The notes under the pieces: model-generated | The model's database searches: none | What the model was told of the DNA's origin: nothing | What the model saw: the letters and a program-made list of their open reading frames with translations, nothing else | Program-made: the position numbers and the translations under genes | From: Mnemiopsis leidyi | Lineage: Eukaryota > Ctenophora > Tentaculata > Lobata > Bolinopsidae | DNA: 25,447 nucleotides | Assembly (NCBI GenBank): GCA_000226015.1 | Contig: JH152777.1 | Location: 51,387 to 76,833 of the forward strand | Direction of reading: 5' to 3' | Shown here: one piece after another, positions 10,491-21,453 of the stretch | How positions within the stretch are numbered: position 1 is the stretch's first letter | Layout of the letters: each line of letters opens with the position of its first letter

Positions 10491-13350
10491 GTGTCATGGT
10501 TTATTGTCATCAATTACCAGTGTTAGAGTGGGGCGTTAGAGCGACAGTGCAACCTCCTGTAAGGATCAGAATCAAAGTGCCGAAAAGTCACTCTCCCCTC
10601 CTTGATTTAATGACACGGTGGGGCAGCAGCGAGCACACCGTGCTGCAGTATCGCCAGCACCGCTCTCTTATATCAGCTGGTTACGCTCTAGTTTCTCCCA
10701 TGCATGGGCAACTCTGTTCATTCGGCGTGAAGAGAGAGCAATCACATCAGATAGTGTTATATGTTAGTGTGTCAGGACGGGTTCAAGGTTCTGCAAGCTT
10801 TTTGGGGTTGTTCTGTTCTTAATGGTAGTTTTATCATGGTGGCATGGATAATGCTGGAAACAGACTGATTTTGTTACTTCCTATCCAAGTGTTACTTAAA
10901 CCGATGTTGCAATATAGTTCAAGTTTAAGTTTTGTCGCGGTAATACCCGACTCTCGCAGTCGGGTATACACATACGCAACTCCGACACCATACACAAATA
11001 CCAAACACCTCAGTAACAATCTTCATGTGTATCAATTCGAAATCTGAACAGTTAACAAAATCCTTTATCCGCATCAACACACACGAGCCCTATTGACTTA
11101 CTCAAAAGAACCTCCGACTTATAATACGGCGCCTATATTTTGTAGGTGCACTGTGATAATCACTTCAAAGCAATTAATTACCCTGTCTATAAGCCTATAC
11201 CCAATACAAACTATTAGGTGTTTTTAGGAAGGTTACTTTCGGCCGAGAACCTCTAACTTAATACGTGATATATATATGTTCCAACAGACTTGACTAACGA
11301 AGCGACATCTTGTCGTCTACGCAATTAGTATGATCTTCCTAGGGATATGTGGGCAATCCTAGTCTATATGATAATGGTCTAATGAAGCAGATGAGCCGTC
11401 AGTGTTATGTTAATATGTTGACGCTTGTGGCGGTCGACAGAGTTAGCATTATATGTGCGCGCAGTTACCATTATTGTCTTGACATTTCCCCTCATTACGT
11501 CCGGTATTATGTCTGATTTTGTAATTTAACTTGTCCGCTATCAGAGAATTAGATCGGTAGTTTTGTTGGTTTTGTAAGCTTTTTATTTCAATTCTTATAT
11601 TGATCTGTCAACTTTGTCGGTAAAATAGGTAATTTCTGTCGAATTCTATTAACTTAGAATACGCCTTAGTTCCTGCGTCGACGGTGCACAAAGTGGGTCA
11701 ATTTCACAATAGATTTGTTAACACATAAACCGTGCTTACAGCCTTACAATATGAGCATATGAAGATATGACACGGAAAAATAAGATACGATTAAATATTC
11801 TTATACATCTTACTTAATTTTCTCATACGTCTTTCTTAATATTCACAAACATGTCTTGAGATCTAGACCTAAATTTTCAAATCTTGTACCGTTCATATTT
11901 GTTAAATGGGTCTTTAAGAGTTTTGGCACATCTGTATGAGTCATAAGATGGATTGAGAGCTCCGACTATTCTTCGAAACCACAGAGAATAATCTTTCATT
12001 CTAGATTACATGACGAGTGCCAAGATGCGATTGCCATTTTGATATTTGATGTCTTAGCTCTGCACTTCCATTGGCTAGTTGTGACATAAAACGTGAACTG
12101 ATGTTTTTTGAAGATTGAAACATTATCTCAAGTTATTGTTCTCTCAAAGAACTCAGTTTGATAATTGTGACAAATATTTTGTTTTAAAGTTTGAGAATCA
12201 ACTATCTATCCGATTATCTCAGATACAACACAGCGCTGGCATGACATTACCCCTAATGTCGCAGCAACTTAAGATATTAAGATTTAAGAACTGTTAGTGT
12301 TACAATGAACTATCGATACATTACGTCGTTTCAGGCTAAATAGATCCATTAAAGACCAAACCCATGAACGTGGTATTCCCGTGTGATCCACCTTAGTACG
12401 GTTGTCAATAGTGTGACTTAATCTCTGTACAAGATTTGATGTTCATTTATTCATTGAATTGTAGGGGTTGCAATTCGACGCTCTGAGGTTAAACTTCTGA
12501 CTGATTTTTCGGGCTAGAGGATGCTGCAATTGCAATTGATGTGTCTTTATGTTCCCGGTCATGTGTGACAGTGATTTGACATTAACAGTCTACAGACTTA
12601 GCGGTTACTGACAAAATTCCTAAATCTTAAAGATCTACAGTCTACAGATCGAGTAATCACTTTCAAAATTTGGAAAACTTAAAGATCATACAGAGCTGTA
12701 TGTTTTTGAAATGTCGGAAATTTAATATTTGGCCCGATTTACCCATATTTTTTTCAAAATGTCTCCAATTTTAGATCTGAGCTTCATTACGAATTTCCTA
12801 TTTCGAAATGAATACGGTAGTTCGGTTCATCACTACATGCTTTCGGCAGCTACGTACGAAATAGAAGGAGTCATATATCTGATCCAAGACCCAAGTGCAA
12901 ATATAATCGATAAAGTAGAGATGCTATAGTGCACCTGACATTTCGGCTCTTACAGCTGCAAAGCCCTTTGTCATTATTTTATTTAACATACTACACTTTG
13001 ATCTAAAATTCAAAAGAGCCTCAATGTTATGATGCCACAATATTACTTTTCTTCTCTCTTGCTATGATGGTTGAACTTGCTAGTTGCTACAGCAAGTTTC
13101 TGTTGACACCATCTTATTTACTGACAAAACTGCGGTGTTAATTACAGTTTCATGATAAATGATCTTCTTTGAAGAATTTTAGTTTCTCTTTTCTAAACAG
13201 AAAAGTTTTGGCTTCTTTTTTCTGAACAGGCTAGAGTAAATTGGTTTATTCTACCATTTACTTGAAGCTTAGAGAAATCACGTATTAACGTCACAATAAT
13301 CTAAACTTAATAAGTTAATAAATTTTATTTACTATCACTTGTTGTGCAAT
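10491..13350. other. Intergenic upstream of the GPCR, no gene supported
   Basis: The longest open frame (10496-10822, plus) has no start context, domain or splice partner and looks fortuitous, although the patch is GC-richer than its surroundings. A perfect hairpin occurs at 10943-10967. A direct repeat of ttttct-aacagaaaagttttggcttctttttt type lies at 13190-13228. The rest is AT-rich without coding signal. The GPCR promoter and any 5' UTR exon should lie in the last part. Confidence 0.4.
10943..10967. repeat. Perfect 10-bp stem hairpin
   Basis: atacccgact, loop ctcgc, then agtcgggtat. The stem is perfect and GC-rich in the middle. It is not followed by a T-run, so it is not a Pol III terminator. 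It may be a transposon end or a structured regulatory element. Confidence 0.8.
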
Positions 13351-13354
13351 TTGA

Positions 13355-13382
13355 AAGTTCAGGCTAACACTAGCCTGAACTT
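13355..13382. repeat. 11-bp inverted repeat upstream of the GPCR
   Basis: aagttcaggct, six-base spacer aacact, then agcctgaactt: a perfect foldback. It abuts the start of the 75-bp tandem repeat, 235 bp before the GPCR start codon. Confidence 0.8.
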
Positions 13383-13590
13383 AATTTTGTATTGTTCTTC
13401 ATCGTAAATAGAAAATGTATTCTGGAAAGGAACCTCTAATGTTAATACTTAAAACTTATTTTGTCTTGTTTTTCATCTTAAATAGGAAATGTATTCTGGA
13501 AAGGAACCTCTATAACTTAAATACTTAAAACTTATTTTGTATTGTTCTTCATCGTAAATAGAAAATGTTTTCTGGAAAGGAACTCTGAAT
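13383..13590. repeat. 75-bp tandem repeat, 2.8 copies, GPCR 5' region
   Basis: Three copies of an attttgtattgttcttcatc block followed by gtaaatagaaaatgtattct and ggaaaggaacctct, with spacings of 74 and 76 bp. The last copy is truncated 26 bp before the GPCR ATG. Each copy carries an ATG (aaaatgtattctgg) that becomes an upstream start codon if the array is transcribed. Confidence 0.9.
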
Positions 13591-13616
13591 GAACTCTGAA
13601 CAAGAACGATAGGAAC

Positions 13617-16600
13617 ATGCCCACTCTGATCACAGATAACGACACTGTGTCAAATGGCCCTGTCCTAGCAGTGCTTAATAAAAGTTTCCAGACTGTGACA
13701 GAAAGTCCAGACCCTCTGGATGCCGAATGGTTGTCACAATCGGATAAAGTCGGCTTTCTACTCCTCTTGTCCCTCATCTGCTTCGTAGCTTTCTTCGGTA
13801 AGGGAAGATTTAGATTTTACATTTGTCCTACCATATGTCGTTAAGTTATTTCATCAGAAATTTTTCAATAATTTATCAAAAATAACAATATCATTTTGTT
13901 AACAGTTTTTATTGTACCATCACTGTCAGTTATCATTCGATCAACACTTAAAGAAAGTTTCAAAATTTTTTTTTCAACCTGGTCTCGAATAAAGTCTTCT
14001 CTCCCAGGTAACGCTCTAGTTTTGACGATAGCGGTGAAGTCTTCCAAAATGAGGACCACTAACAACTGCTTCATTTTCAATCTAGCTTTCTGTGACTTCA
14101 TAGTGGGCTGCTTTAGTATCCCTGTCATGATTACCACCATGCTTGCTAAAAGGTCAGTTCTAGTGAGCTACTGAGTTATAGTTCAAGTTGGATGATTCTA
14201 TTTAGGTGATGTTCTGTTTTCTATGTCATGATTATCAAGTCCGGATATAGCAAGTCCAGAATCCGGATGCATTGTTATACACAACATTATTCATCTGCAG
14301 ATGGGTGTTTGGTCCAACAATGTGCAACATAACAGCGTTTGTAGACAACATGGTGATGATGGAAAGTATCTGGACTCTGGCTACCCTCTCTTCTTTCAGA
14401 GCTATCAGCGTCCTCGACCCTTTCAAAGTTAAACAGGTTGGGGCTAGAAACGACTATTTGAAAATCAATGTCTCGTTTCAAATTATCAAATGGGAGAACT
14501 GGAGAAAGGCATACCAAAACCCCCTTTTTAGAGATTAGAAGAAATATTGCTTTTCAAATGCATTCGATCAGTAAGATTAAATAATTTAGATAGGATTAAA
14601 ATTACATTCTGATTCATTGAAGTATTTTCTATCCCACGATTTTATTTAGCGTTCAATACGAAGAAAGGTCCTGGTCGGGCTCTTAGTGCTCTGGTTTTTA
14701 GTGGGCGCCTTCACCTCTGCACCTCTCTATGGATGGAGCCAGTAAGTTTAGATTTGATAGAGATCATCTTAGACGTGTAGTCAGTTTTAAAACTATCCTT
14801 AATTTATTATGCCCAGTTTAATTTGAGATATTGAATTAGACATTTAAATCTTAGACAATATGCATGTAGTCAATTTCAAAACTATCCTGAATTTATTATG
14901 CCTAGTTTATTTTGAGATATTTAATTAGACATTTAAATCTTGAATAATTAGCTGTTAAATAATTATTTTTCAGCTATTCCTTCTCACCTATAACATTCAA
15001 CTGCGGCACTGATTTTGGTTCCTTCTTCATGACCTTTATAATCCTAGTTCTCTTCCTACCCATCTTCGTAGTGGTCATTTCCTATATCATCATACTTAGT
15101 GTCGCTCTGTCCAACTTTGCTGGCAATCCCGCTCAGGATAAACGCAGGTTTGTTGCTTGAGTTTTTACAGGGTACCGGGTAAGTTAAAGTACATAGTAAA
15201 TACGGTTCTAATAAGCTAATAGGTGCCTGGTTCTCGGTCAACTGGCTAACTGGTTTAGATAATTGGAGGGCATTTTGCTTACTATTGCTGCCGCGCAAAT
15301 ATGACTGCAATCAATCAATATAAATCGTAAAATTGATTGCCATTAAAGTCAATTTAATGGATTAACGATCACGAATTATGATTAGATCAAATCTGCATGC
15401 AAGCATTTTAGCATGACTATTGCTCTATTGGAATGACTTTGACGATCAGCTGATTTCGATTATCTTAGCTTTCCAATCACTGAGTAAACGATTGTTCACT
15501 TTACAGATGGCATTTTGTAGCAGTGTGGAACTCTTGAATAACCTTGATTCACTTTTCAGTCTCTTTAAATTTCTATTGCATCGAAAACATGTTCAGTGTT
15601 TTAGAGTTCAATGAAACGAGCATGGCTAAAAATAATGATAAAGAGACCAGTTTTTCCAGCGTTTGTTGCAGCAACTATCCGCCTCAATCTCAGAAGTTCG
15701 TTTCTGTGTTGAAGCGCGGCTCTATATTTTGCGCAGCGTGTTTTTGCCATGTTCTGTGTTTTGGCAACCCTGGGTGAATTTTGATAACAAAAGGGACTTT
15801 GTGGACACCAAGATGACCTCGTGGTTACCATGGTGACCTCGCGGTTACCTAAGTGATTGACATAAGTTTGGCAATAATCTCTTTAAGCATCATGACTATT
15901 TGTGTGACTTTAATAAAACACTATCGGCTCTCTCAAATAATCTTTTGGATATGTTCTGGAAATTGCTTTTACCAATGATTATGCTGCTTAGATTTCTCTT
16001 TGCTGTACGCTGAAATTTATTGCAGGTTTTTCAAGCTGAGGTGGAAAAGAAAAGAGGCTATTCGATTGAAAAGAGAAAGGCCAAGGTCAAATACAATCAT
16101 TTTTGTGAAAGCCTCTGAATTTTTATGAATCTTTGTTTTATGGTGCCGAAAAGTCATACTTCCCTCGGGTTGTCTGATATGTTTATATTGCTGATTGCTG
16201 AATGTGTTTCAAAGTAACTTTTAACAGCTGCAACTGTCTGTTCGCTGAATTTTAGGCCCGACAAAATGATGAATTAATCAATTACTGATCCCGATTTACA
16301 ACATTATGAAGTGCTCTAATACCGACGTATCTAACCAAACCCACTGCTAGCAGGCCCCAAAGACCGGGAAGCCCCGCAAAGTTAGTGATCACCCCTCCAG
16401 CTTCCCCAGCCCCCGGGGCAGCACGTGCTCTGGCTCGTAACAGCGGACTCATGGCAACCGTTGCTATCGGCACTAATGGCAACGGTAATATAGGTGCGTT
16501 CTTTTGCTTTTACTTAACTAGCAATATCTGATGTAGGATTCATTTAGTTACACCACAAACTTAAAAACTGTGGATATTTGCAAAATTAAAACTTATCAGA

Positions 16601-18666
16601 ACCATGCTTAAAGTCAAATGTTTGATGTCAAAAGGTTAGAAAGTTGTTTACCATGAAATGGGCTTTAGCTTTAAGTTTATCAAATAGCGGTGGAAGATTG
16701 AGTTCCAGCATAAAACATAAATTTGTTGTGATCAGTTTGTTGAAGTTGATGACTTGATGAACTTATTCCTTTTTGCAGGGAAATTAGAGAAAACTAAATC
16801 AAAGTTGTCACTGAAGCTATTTAAGTCCAGATCTGCTAAATCCTCGATTCGGGTATGTATTTTTGCTGAACACATTGTTTCCTGTAAATAAAATATCAGT
16901 AAGATTCGTTACAGAATACAGATGATATCCAAATGCCACTAATATGTTATGAAATATGAATTTATGTCGTGATGTCACTGATCCTTGATTTTACCACTAT
17001 AACTTGTCTCCAGGTTTTGATAATTGTTGGAGTTTTCCTAGTCTGTGTGGGACCTATACTCATTCTGGGACTGGTAGCCTACATCAGTGAGAAGTTTATC
17101 TCTCTCCGAGCTGCTTTTTTAGTCTACATCCTCTCACTTTCTCATTCAGCCATCAATCCGGTTGTTTACGGGTTATTCGACATTCGATTTAGGTAAGGTT
17201 TACTACGTTATTTTAAACTTACATTTTACGTTTATGATTTGAAACTAGATTTATAACTAATCAGCGATCAGAAGGCAAGCCTTGTAAAGAAGACTGATAT
17301 TACTTGAAAAATCTGGTTAAAAACACCCATATTGATCTGCTAAACTGCTGATGTCGTAATTACGTATTAAAAATTAATTGGATAATTATTTTTATTTTGC
17401 TTGTATTGAATAAGATAGCACCTATTTTATACGATCGATCGAATTTAAGTCAAAACACTTCCAGAACGACATTGCCATTTTTGTCTCAGTGAATTGTTGT
17501 TTTGTTTAAAAGTACATTTTCTAGATCCTCTAGTTCACAAATTTGGAGGTATGTGAACTTGACTGCTCGTTGGTCTACACTTAACTCTAATCCGCGTCTT
17601 ATCTTACATTGCTGTATGGGGAACTGCTTTCAATTCTAACTTTGAAATGTTGTAGTTGGGCTTTAGATTAAAAGCTGTCTGAAATCTTTTGTGGATTGTA
17701 CAACAGTACACGACTTAAAGTATAACCCAATTTATTTATAAATAATACGCAAAAAGTCTTGTTTTGAAGAAATCAGATTTAAACTTATCTTTACTGATAA
17801 ACATAAAACAACTAACTCAGTTAATCAGCCGACATTTTATATCTTCACTTGTTTTCCGAAAACATAATTTTTTCTCAATCTCTCATCTCTGCACTGATAA
17901 ATTTGCTGGTAGCTTTCCAAGCTTTCTTTTTAGTGGTATCAGCCACACTTTGAACGCTGATCTTTAAACTTGAAATGATAATATTGATAATAAGAAGGCA
18001 ATAGGGCATGCTGCTAGTGCTATACCTCATTTGATTATCGAAAATCAATAACTTAAAGGTCGCACGATGAATTGTAAATGCTAAATTGCTGGGAACCTCA
18101 AAATCGGATGTGGTAGACAAAGTGTTGGATATGTGATTCTTCTTTGATGACAATGTTGCAATAATTGATTCTATTATAATACCATTGTCCCTTTGAATTC
18201 AAGATGTCGTATTGCTGGGAACATTTGATACTGACGTCGGTATGTCTGTCAAGACATAAAACTTTAAAATGCTTTGATGACAGTGCCAAATTTAACTTGA
18301 TTTCTGTCGTCCAATAAACAAAACCATTTCCTTGAATTTAGCATAACGTGGAGAATCCACTTACCAGAGCGTCATTTTGACCAAATAGATAGAAATTCGC
18401 GAAATTTAAAACCTACAGAAACTAACTTCAACCAAAACACTAATACATATCTCCGCAGGGAAGCCTATAAAGCCTTGTTCATACGGAGCCCTAAAACCTT
18501 CTACTCGCACTCCCAAGCTCGGTCTTGCACTGTAAGAGGAGGGGGACTATCAGAGACCGTACCTCGCCCCGGACACCCTGCCCTCGGTAGTCGTCAAGCT
18601 AGCGGCAGTAATGTGGGGGACCAGACCGGGGACGATCCTGTCATTAACTGTGATGTCATCCACTAG
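13617..18666 (+). CDS. Class A (rhodopsin-family) GPCR, orphan, ten exons
   Basis: Exons: 13617-13797, 14008-14152, 14301-14436, 14650-14741, 14974-15147, 16026-16085, 16354-16484, 16779-16852, 17014-17192, 18459-18666. All nine introns are GT-AG and all phases match, giving 1380 nt and 459 residues. The N-terminus has sequons at N8 and N21. TM1 carries GN (61-62), TM2 LAFCD (D90), then WVFGPTMC (Cys117). TM3 ends FRA (141-143) instead of DRY, followed by DPFK. TM4 has W169 and ECL2 Cys195, which should pair with Cys117. TM5 has P214 and Y222. ICL3 is about 100 residues, Pro/Ala-rich then basic. TM6 reads FLVCVGP without the usual Trp, and TM7 NPVVY (379-383). The tail is 68 residues. There is no Schiff-base Lys in TM7 (L373), so it is not an opsin. 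The ligand is unknown. It is a plasma-membrane receptor, probably G-protein coupled. Confidence is high in class and structure, low in subfamily. Confidence 0.92.
14775..14946. repeat. 89-bp tandem duplication in GPCR intron 4
   Basis: Two diverged copies sharing aaaactatcct, atttattatgcc and agttta, then tttgagatatt and aattagacatttaaatctt, offset by 89 bp. They fill most of the 232-bp intron between the exon ending TM4 and the exon starting with ECL2. Confidence 0.85.
15148..16025 (+). other. GPCR intron 5 (878 bp), no gene inside
   Basis: Splits an Arg codon at the TM5/ICL3 boundary. Contains only chance ORFs on both strands. A 20-bp direct repeat (atgacctcgtggttacc / atggtgacctcgcggttacc, about 15812-15849) includes GTTACCATGGTGAC (15824-15837), one base short of an RFX X-box. 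Confidence 0.6.
17193..18458 (+). other. GPCR intron 9 (1266 bp), no gene inside
   Basis: Separates helix 8 from the cytoplasmic tail by splitting an Arg codon. AT-rich. The direct repeat attgctgggaac (18085 and 18212) is the only internal structure noticed. Short ORFs here have no coding character. Confidence 0.6.
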
Positions 18667-18726
18667 GATCCCTCCTACTCTGACATCAACTGTGATGTGA
18701 TCCACTAGGATCCCTTCTACTCTGAC
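18646..18726. repeat. 42-bp direct duplication over the GPCR stop codon
   Basis: aactgtgatgtcatccacta begins one copy (18646-18684) and aactgtgatgtgatccacta the next (18688-18726), with 39 bases repeated at a period of 42. Each copy contains the TAG stop (18664-18666 and 18706-18708). Because 42 is a multiple of three, the second TAG is in frame with the first and acts as a backup stop. Confidence 0.95.
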
Positions 18727-20344
18727 GACATTATATCTTTCTAGCGTTCCAGTATAACCGCAACAACCTATACTCTGGGTTTATTATCTATCGGATATAG
18801 GAGTTTTAGAGTTGATGAGACGATATGTGTTTGTCATTGTGCAGATCACCGCTATAGTGCTCAACTGTTTTATTGATGAAGTTAATGTTATTTTTCGATG
18901 GAGATTCACATTTTCTGTTGTTTTGAGAAGGCACTTATCAATTTCCAGGTTAGAGAAATTGTGTGATCTAACTTTTAAAATTTCATAGTTACTTGTGCAT
19001 CGAAGGTAATGTCCTGTATCAGTGTCTCATGTGTATCCTAAAACACTATAAATAAAAATATAAAATCTAATTCTTTTAGGCTTAAGTTTTTATTTGTGAG
19101 TTTGAATCAGCGCTGTTCGTTTAAAATAGCCGTCGATATTTCTGCTTTGTTATGCGTGTTCCAATGTCCTAAAGACTGCACAACTTTATTTTAGTATAAG
19201 TTTGACCCATTATTAAAACCCATTTACCTTGAGCCTGCATCGGCCAATTGAAATTTGTATTTCGGTAAAGCAACCGTCGGTTATCATATAATCCGAGCTA
19301 ATCAATGTTATTAACATTAATCCCATGATTTGTTATCCAATTTTTATATTTTCAAGTTATTGAAATTACAATCAATGTCTATAACTTAGTTCAAATATAC
19401 TTTAATTGAAAGATTAAATATTGAAAATTCTTGGAAACATGGTACCATATGAAACTATACTTTTGGATTGTTTACTTTTACTCCATAACCTACAGAAGTT
19501 GATGGTTTATTCACCCCTGTGATTAAAATATTTTCGCTTGATCCTTTAGTTCTTTAAAATGACATAAAAAGTTGGCGGCATTTTCGGTTGACCAATCTAA
19601 ATTCGCTTTCAAGCAAACTACAGCATTTTAATTCAGAGTTAATTGGTTTAAAGGGCCGAAAATTGAAAAAGGAGGTTATCTAATTGTGCTGACAGCATTA
19701 ATCCATGGTGGTTAATAAGGCAACGAAGAATTTTGTCGAATAATTCACACCATTCTCACAATTATGTTTAGTTAGCATTAAGGTTTACAGATTAGCCCTG
19801 AGTGCAGGTAGTTATACTGAAGTACTAAAGAAGCTGTCCATAGTCCAGACCCAGTTGACATATACAGCTTAGGCCGCAACATTAATTAGTGATCTGACAT
19901 GGTTTTAGAAAGTGAAAATGTAAATGTTACGAGGGAAAACGCACATTTGTCATCTAATGAAATGTCCATAGCTCGCTTAATTCAAAACTGTGAAACTTTC
20001 TTCTCCTACTGAATAGAGTATTCTATCGCTAGTATTCAAATTTGTCAAGAAACTATAGCAATCCAGTCCAACAGCTGATGAATTTTCCAGTACGATTTTC
20101 TTGAAGTCGGTTTAAATAGATTAGTCTGAAAATATGTCATTGAAAATGAAATTCTGCAGAGAAGGTCTAGGTCGCTGGCCAATATCATTTTCTCAAGACT
20201 GTTAGATCTGGCTGCCCTTGAGAAATTTGTATCGAGCTTTCGAATTTTCAAGTATATTGGTATATTTAGTCAGTAGTCACTTGGATCTGAGGGGAACTTT
20301 TCACCTTAGTTAGCTTACTTTAGGTGTAAGTGAACTATATCATT
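18727..20344. other. GPCR 3' UTR and intergenic DNA
   Basis: The first part, to about 19075, should be the 3' UTR of the GPCR. From there to the X-box-like minisatellite the DNA is AT-rich with chance ORFs only. The block taatcaatgttattaacattaatccc (about 19299-19323) contains an imperfect palindrome around gttattaac. No further gene was seen. Confidence 0.45.
19051..19056 (+). terminator. Likely GPCR poly(A) signal
   Basis: AATAAA, 385 nt after the GPCR stop codon and the first canonical hexamer I see there. It is followed by AT-rich and T/G-containing sequence. The position is plausible for a cleavage signal but cannot be confirmed without transcript data. Confidence 0.45.
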
Positions 20345-20890
20345 TGTAGGTACATTAGCCATGGTTCCTGCATTAGACAATAGATATGTGCTATAGTAAC
20401 CATTGTAACTACATTAGACTTCATATAGGTCAATAGGTGCTGTAGTAACTATGGTAAGTACAGTACACTATATTTAGTTTACTGTGCTAACCATAATTAG
20501 GCGCTATAGTACCCATGGTAACTACAATACAGACTATTTATTGGTGCTACAGTAACCAAAGTAACTACATATTAGTCTATCTATAGGTGCTAACTTCTGT
20601 TGACTATAAGTTTCATAATCTATAGTGCTATAGTATTAGTAACCATAGAAACTACAAGATTATAGGTGCTATATAGTAACCACAGTAACTGCTGTAGATC
20701 ACTATAATATATAGGTGCTATAGTAGCCATAGTAACTACAGTAGACTATATATACTATAAAGGTGCTATAATGACTATAGTAACTGCTGTAGCCTACTAG
20801 ACTATCTATAGGTGATATGGTAACTACAGTAAACTATCAATAGGTGCTATAGTAACCATGGCAACTGCTGTAGACTATATATAGGTGCGA
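20345..20890. repeat. Degenerate minisatellite with RFX-like palindromes
   Basis: About ten diverged units of taggtgctatagtaaccatg followed by gtaactacagtagactatat, 40-65 bp long. The unit core gtaaccatggtaac is close to the RFX X-box. The copy at 20852-20865 (GTAACCATGGCAAC) fits GTNRCC(0-3)RGYAAC exactly. Others deviate by one to three bases (accattgtaac, acccatggtaac, accacagtaac). It lies in the 2.8 kb between the GPCR and the channel gene. Confidence 0.85.
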
Positions 20891-21453
20891 AAGAGCTGAA
20901 AATAGAAAATTCCCAAATTCATCGCCAACTTCTTGCCCACTACCGGAAGACCATTGTTTTCCACTGCACTCTAGTCCTCCTGAAAGTGAAAAACTTTTGT
21001 TTCTCACACTGTATATATTAATTAGCGTAGTACAACACGCCATTCATGACACCTTGCTTGCAGGAATTGTTTTTAAATCTTCCTTGTTATTATCTTAGTG
21101 CTTTAAGAGATGATATAATCCTTCTAGCCATTTAATCAATTGTCTACTGTCTTCATTTTTACGTTCTCTTTATTGGAGTAATTACTACTCTAGTCTGATA
21201 CTGATATGACAGCGTTCTTTTCTTGTTGTATACTGACACATTGAATGATTGAATGTGTGAATTGCAACATTTTTTAGTTGTTTGTTGCCCACACAGACTT
21301 TCGAAATCTTTATTGGAAACTTACAAGGGGTTTTTTCGTGATCAAAGTCAAACATATTTTACAATAATATCTTTCACAGCGTTGAAATTGCAATTGCCAT
21401 TTTACATTCGCGATAAAGTGCTAGTGGAATAGTGGAATACAATTTCAGATCAT
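20891..21453. other. Upstream region of the DEG/ENaC gene
   Basis: No coding signal. An AATTTCAG acceptor-like site ends at 21448, five bases before the channel's ATG. It could close a 5' UTR intron or serve as a spliced-leader acceptor. The in-frame sequence upstream is open only back to a TAG at 21430-21432, which supports 21454 as the start. Confidence 0.45.

Noticed and set aside
10496..10822. 108-residue plus-strand ORF after the 49-bp array
   Set aside because: No recognisable domain, no splice partner, and a composition that looks random. Left as intergenic.
15420..15831. Several 60-77-residue ORFs in GPCR intron 5
   Set aside because: They lie on both strands and overlap each other within an intron bounded by matching phases, with no domain content.
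16282..16482. 66-residue minus-strand ORF rich in Ala/Gly
   Set aside because: It is the antisense of GPCR exon 7 (ICL3), whose Pro/Ala-rich GC content keeps the opposite strand open.
13617..18666. GPCR as an opsin
   Set aside because: The TM7 Schiff-base position is Leu373, not Lys, and the TM6 Trp is absent.
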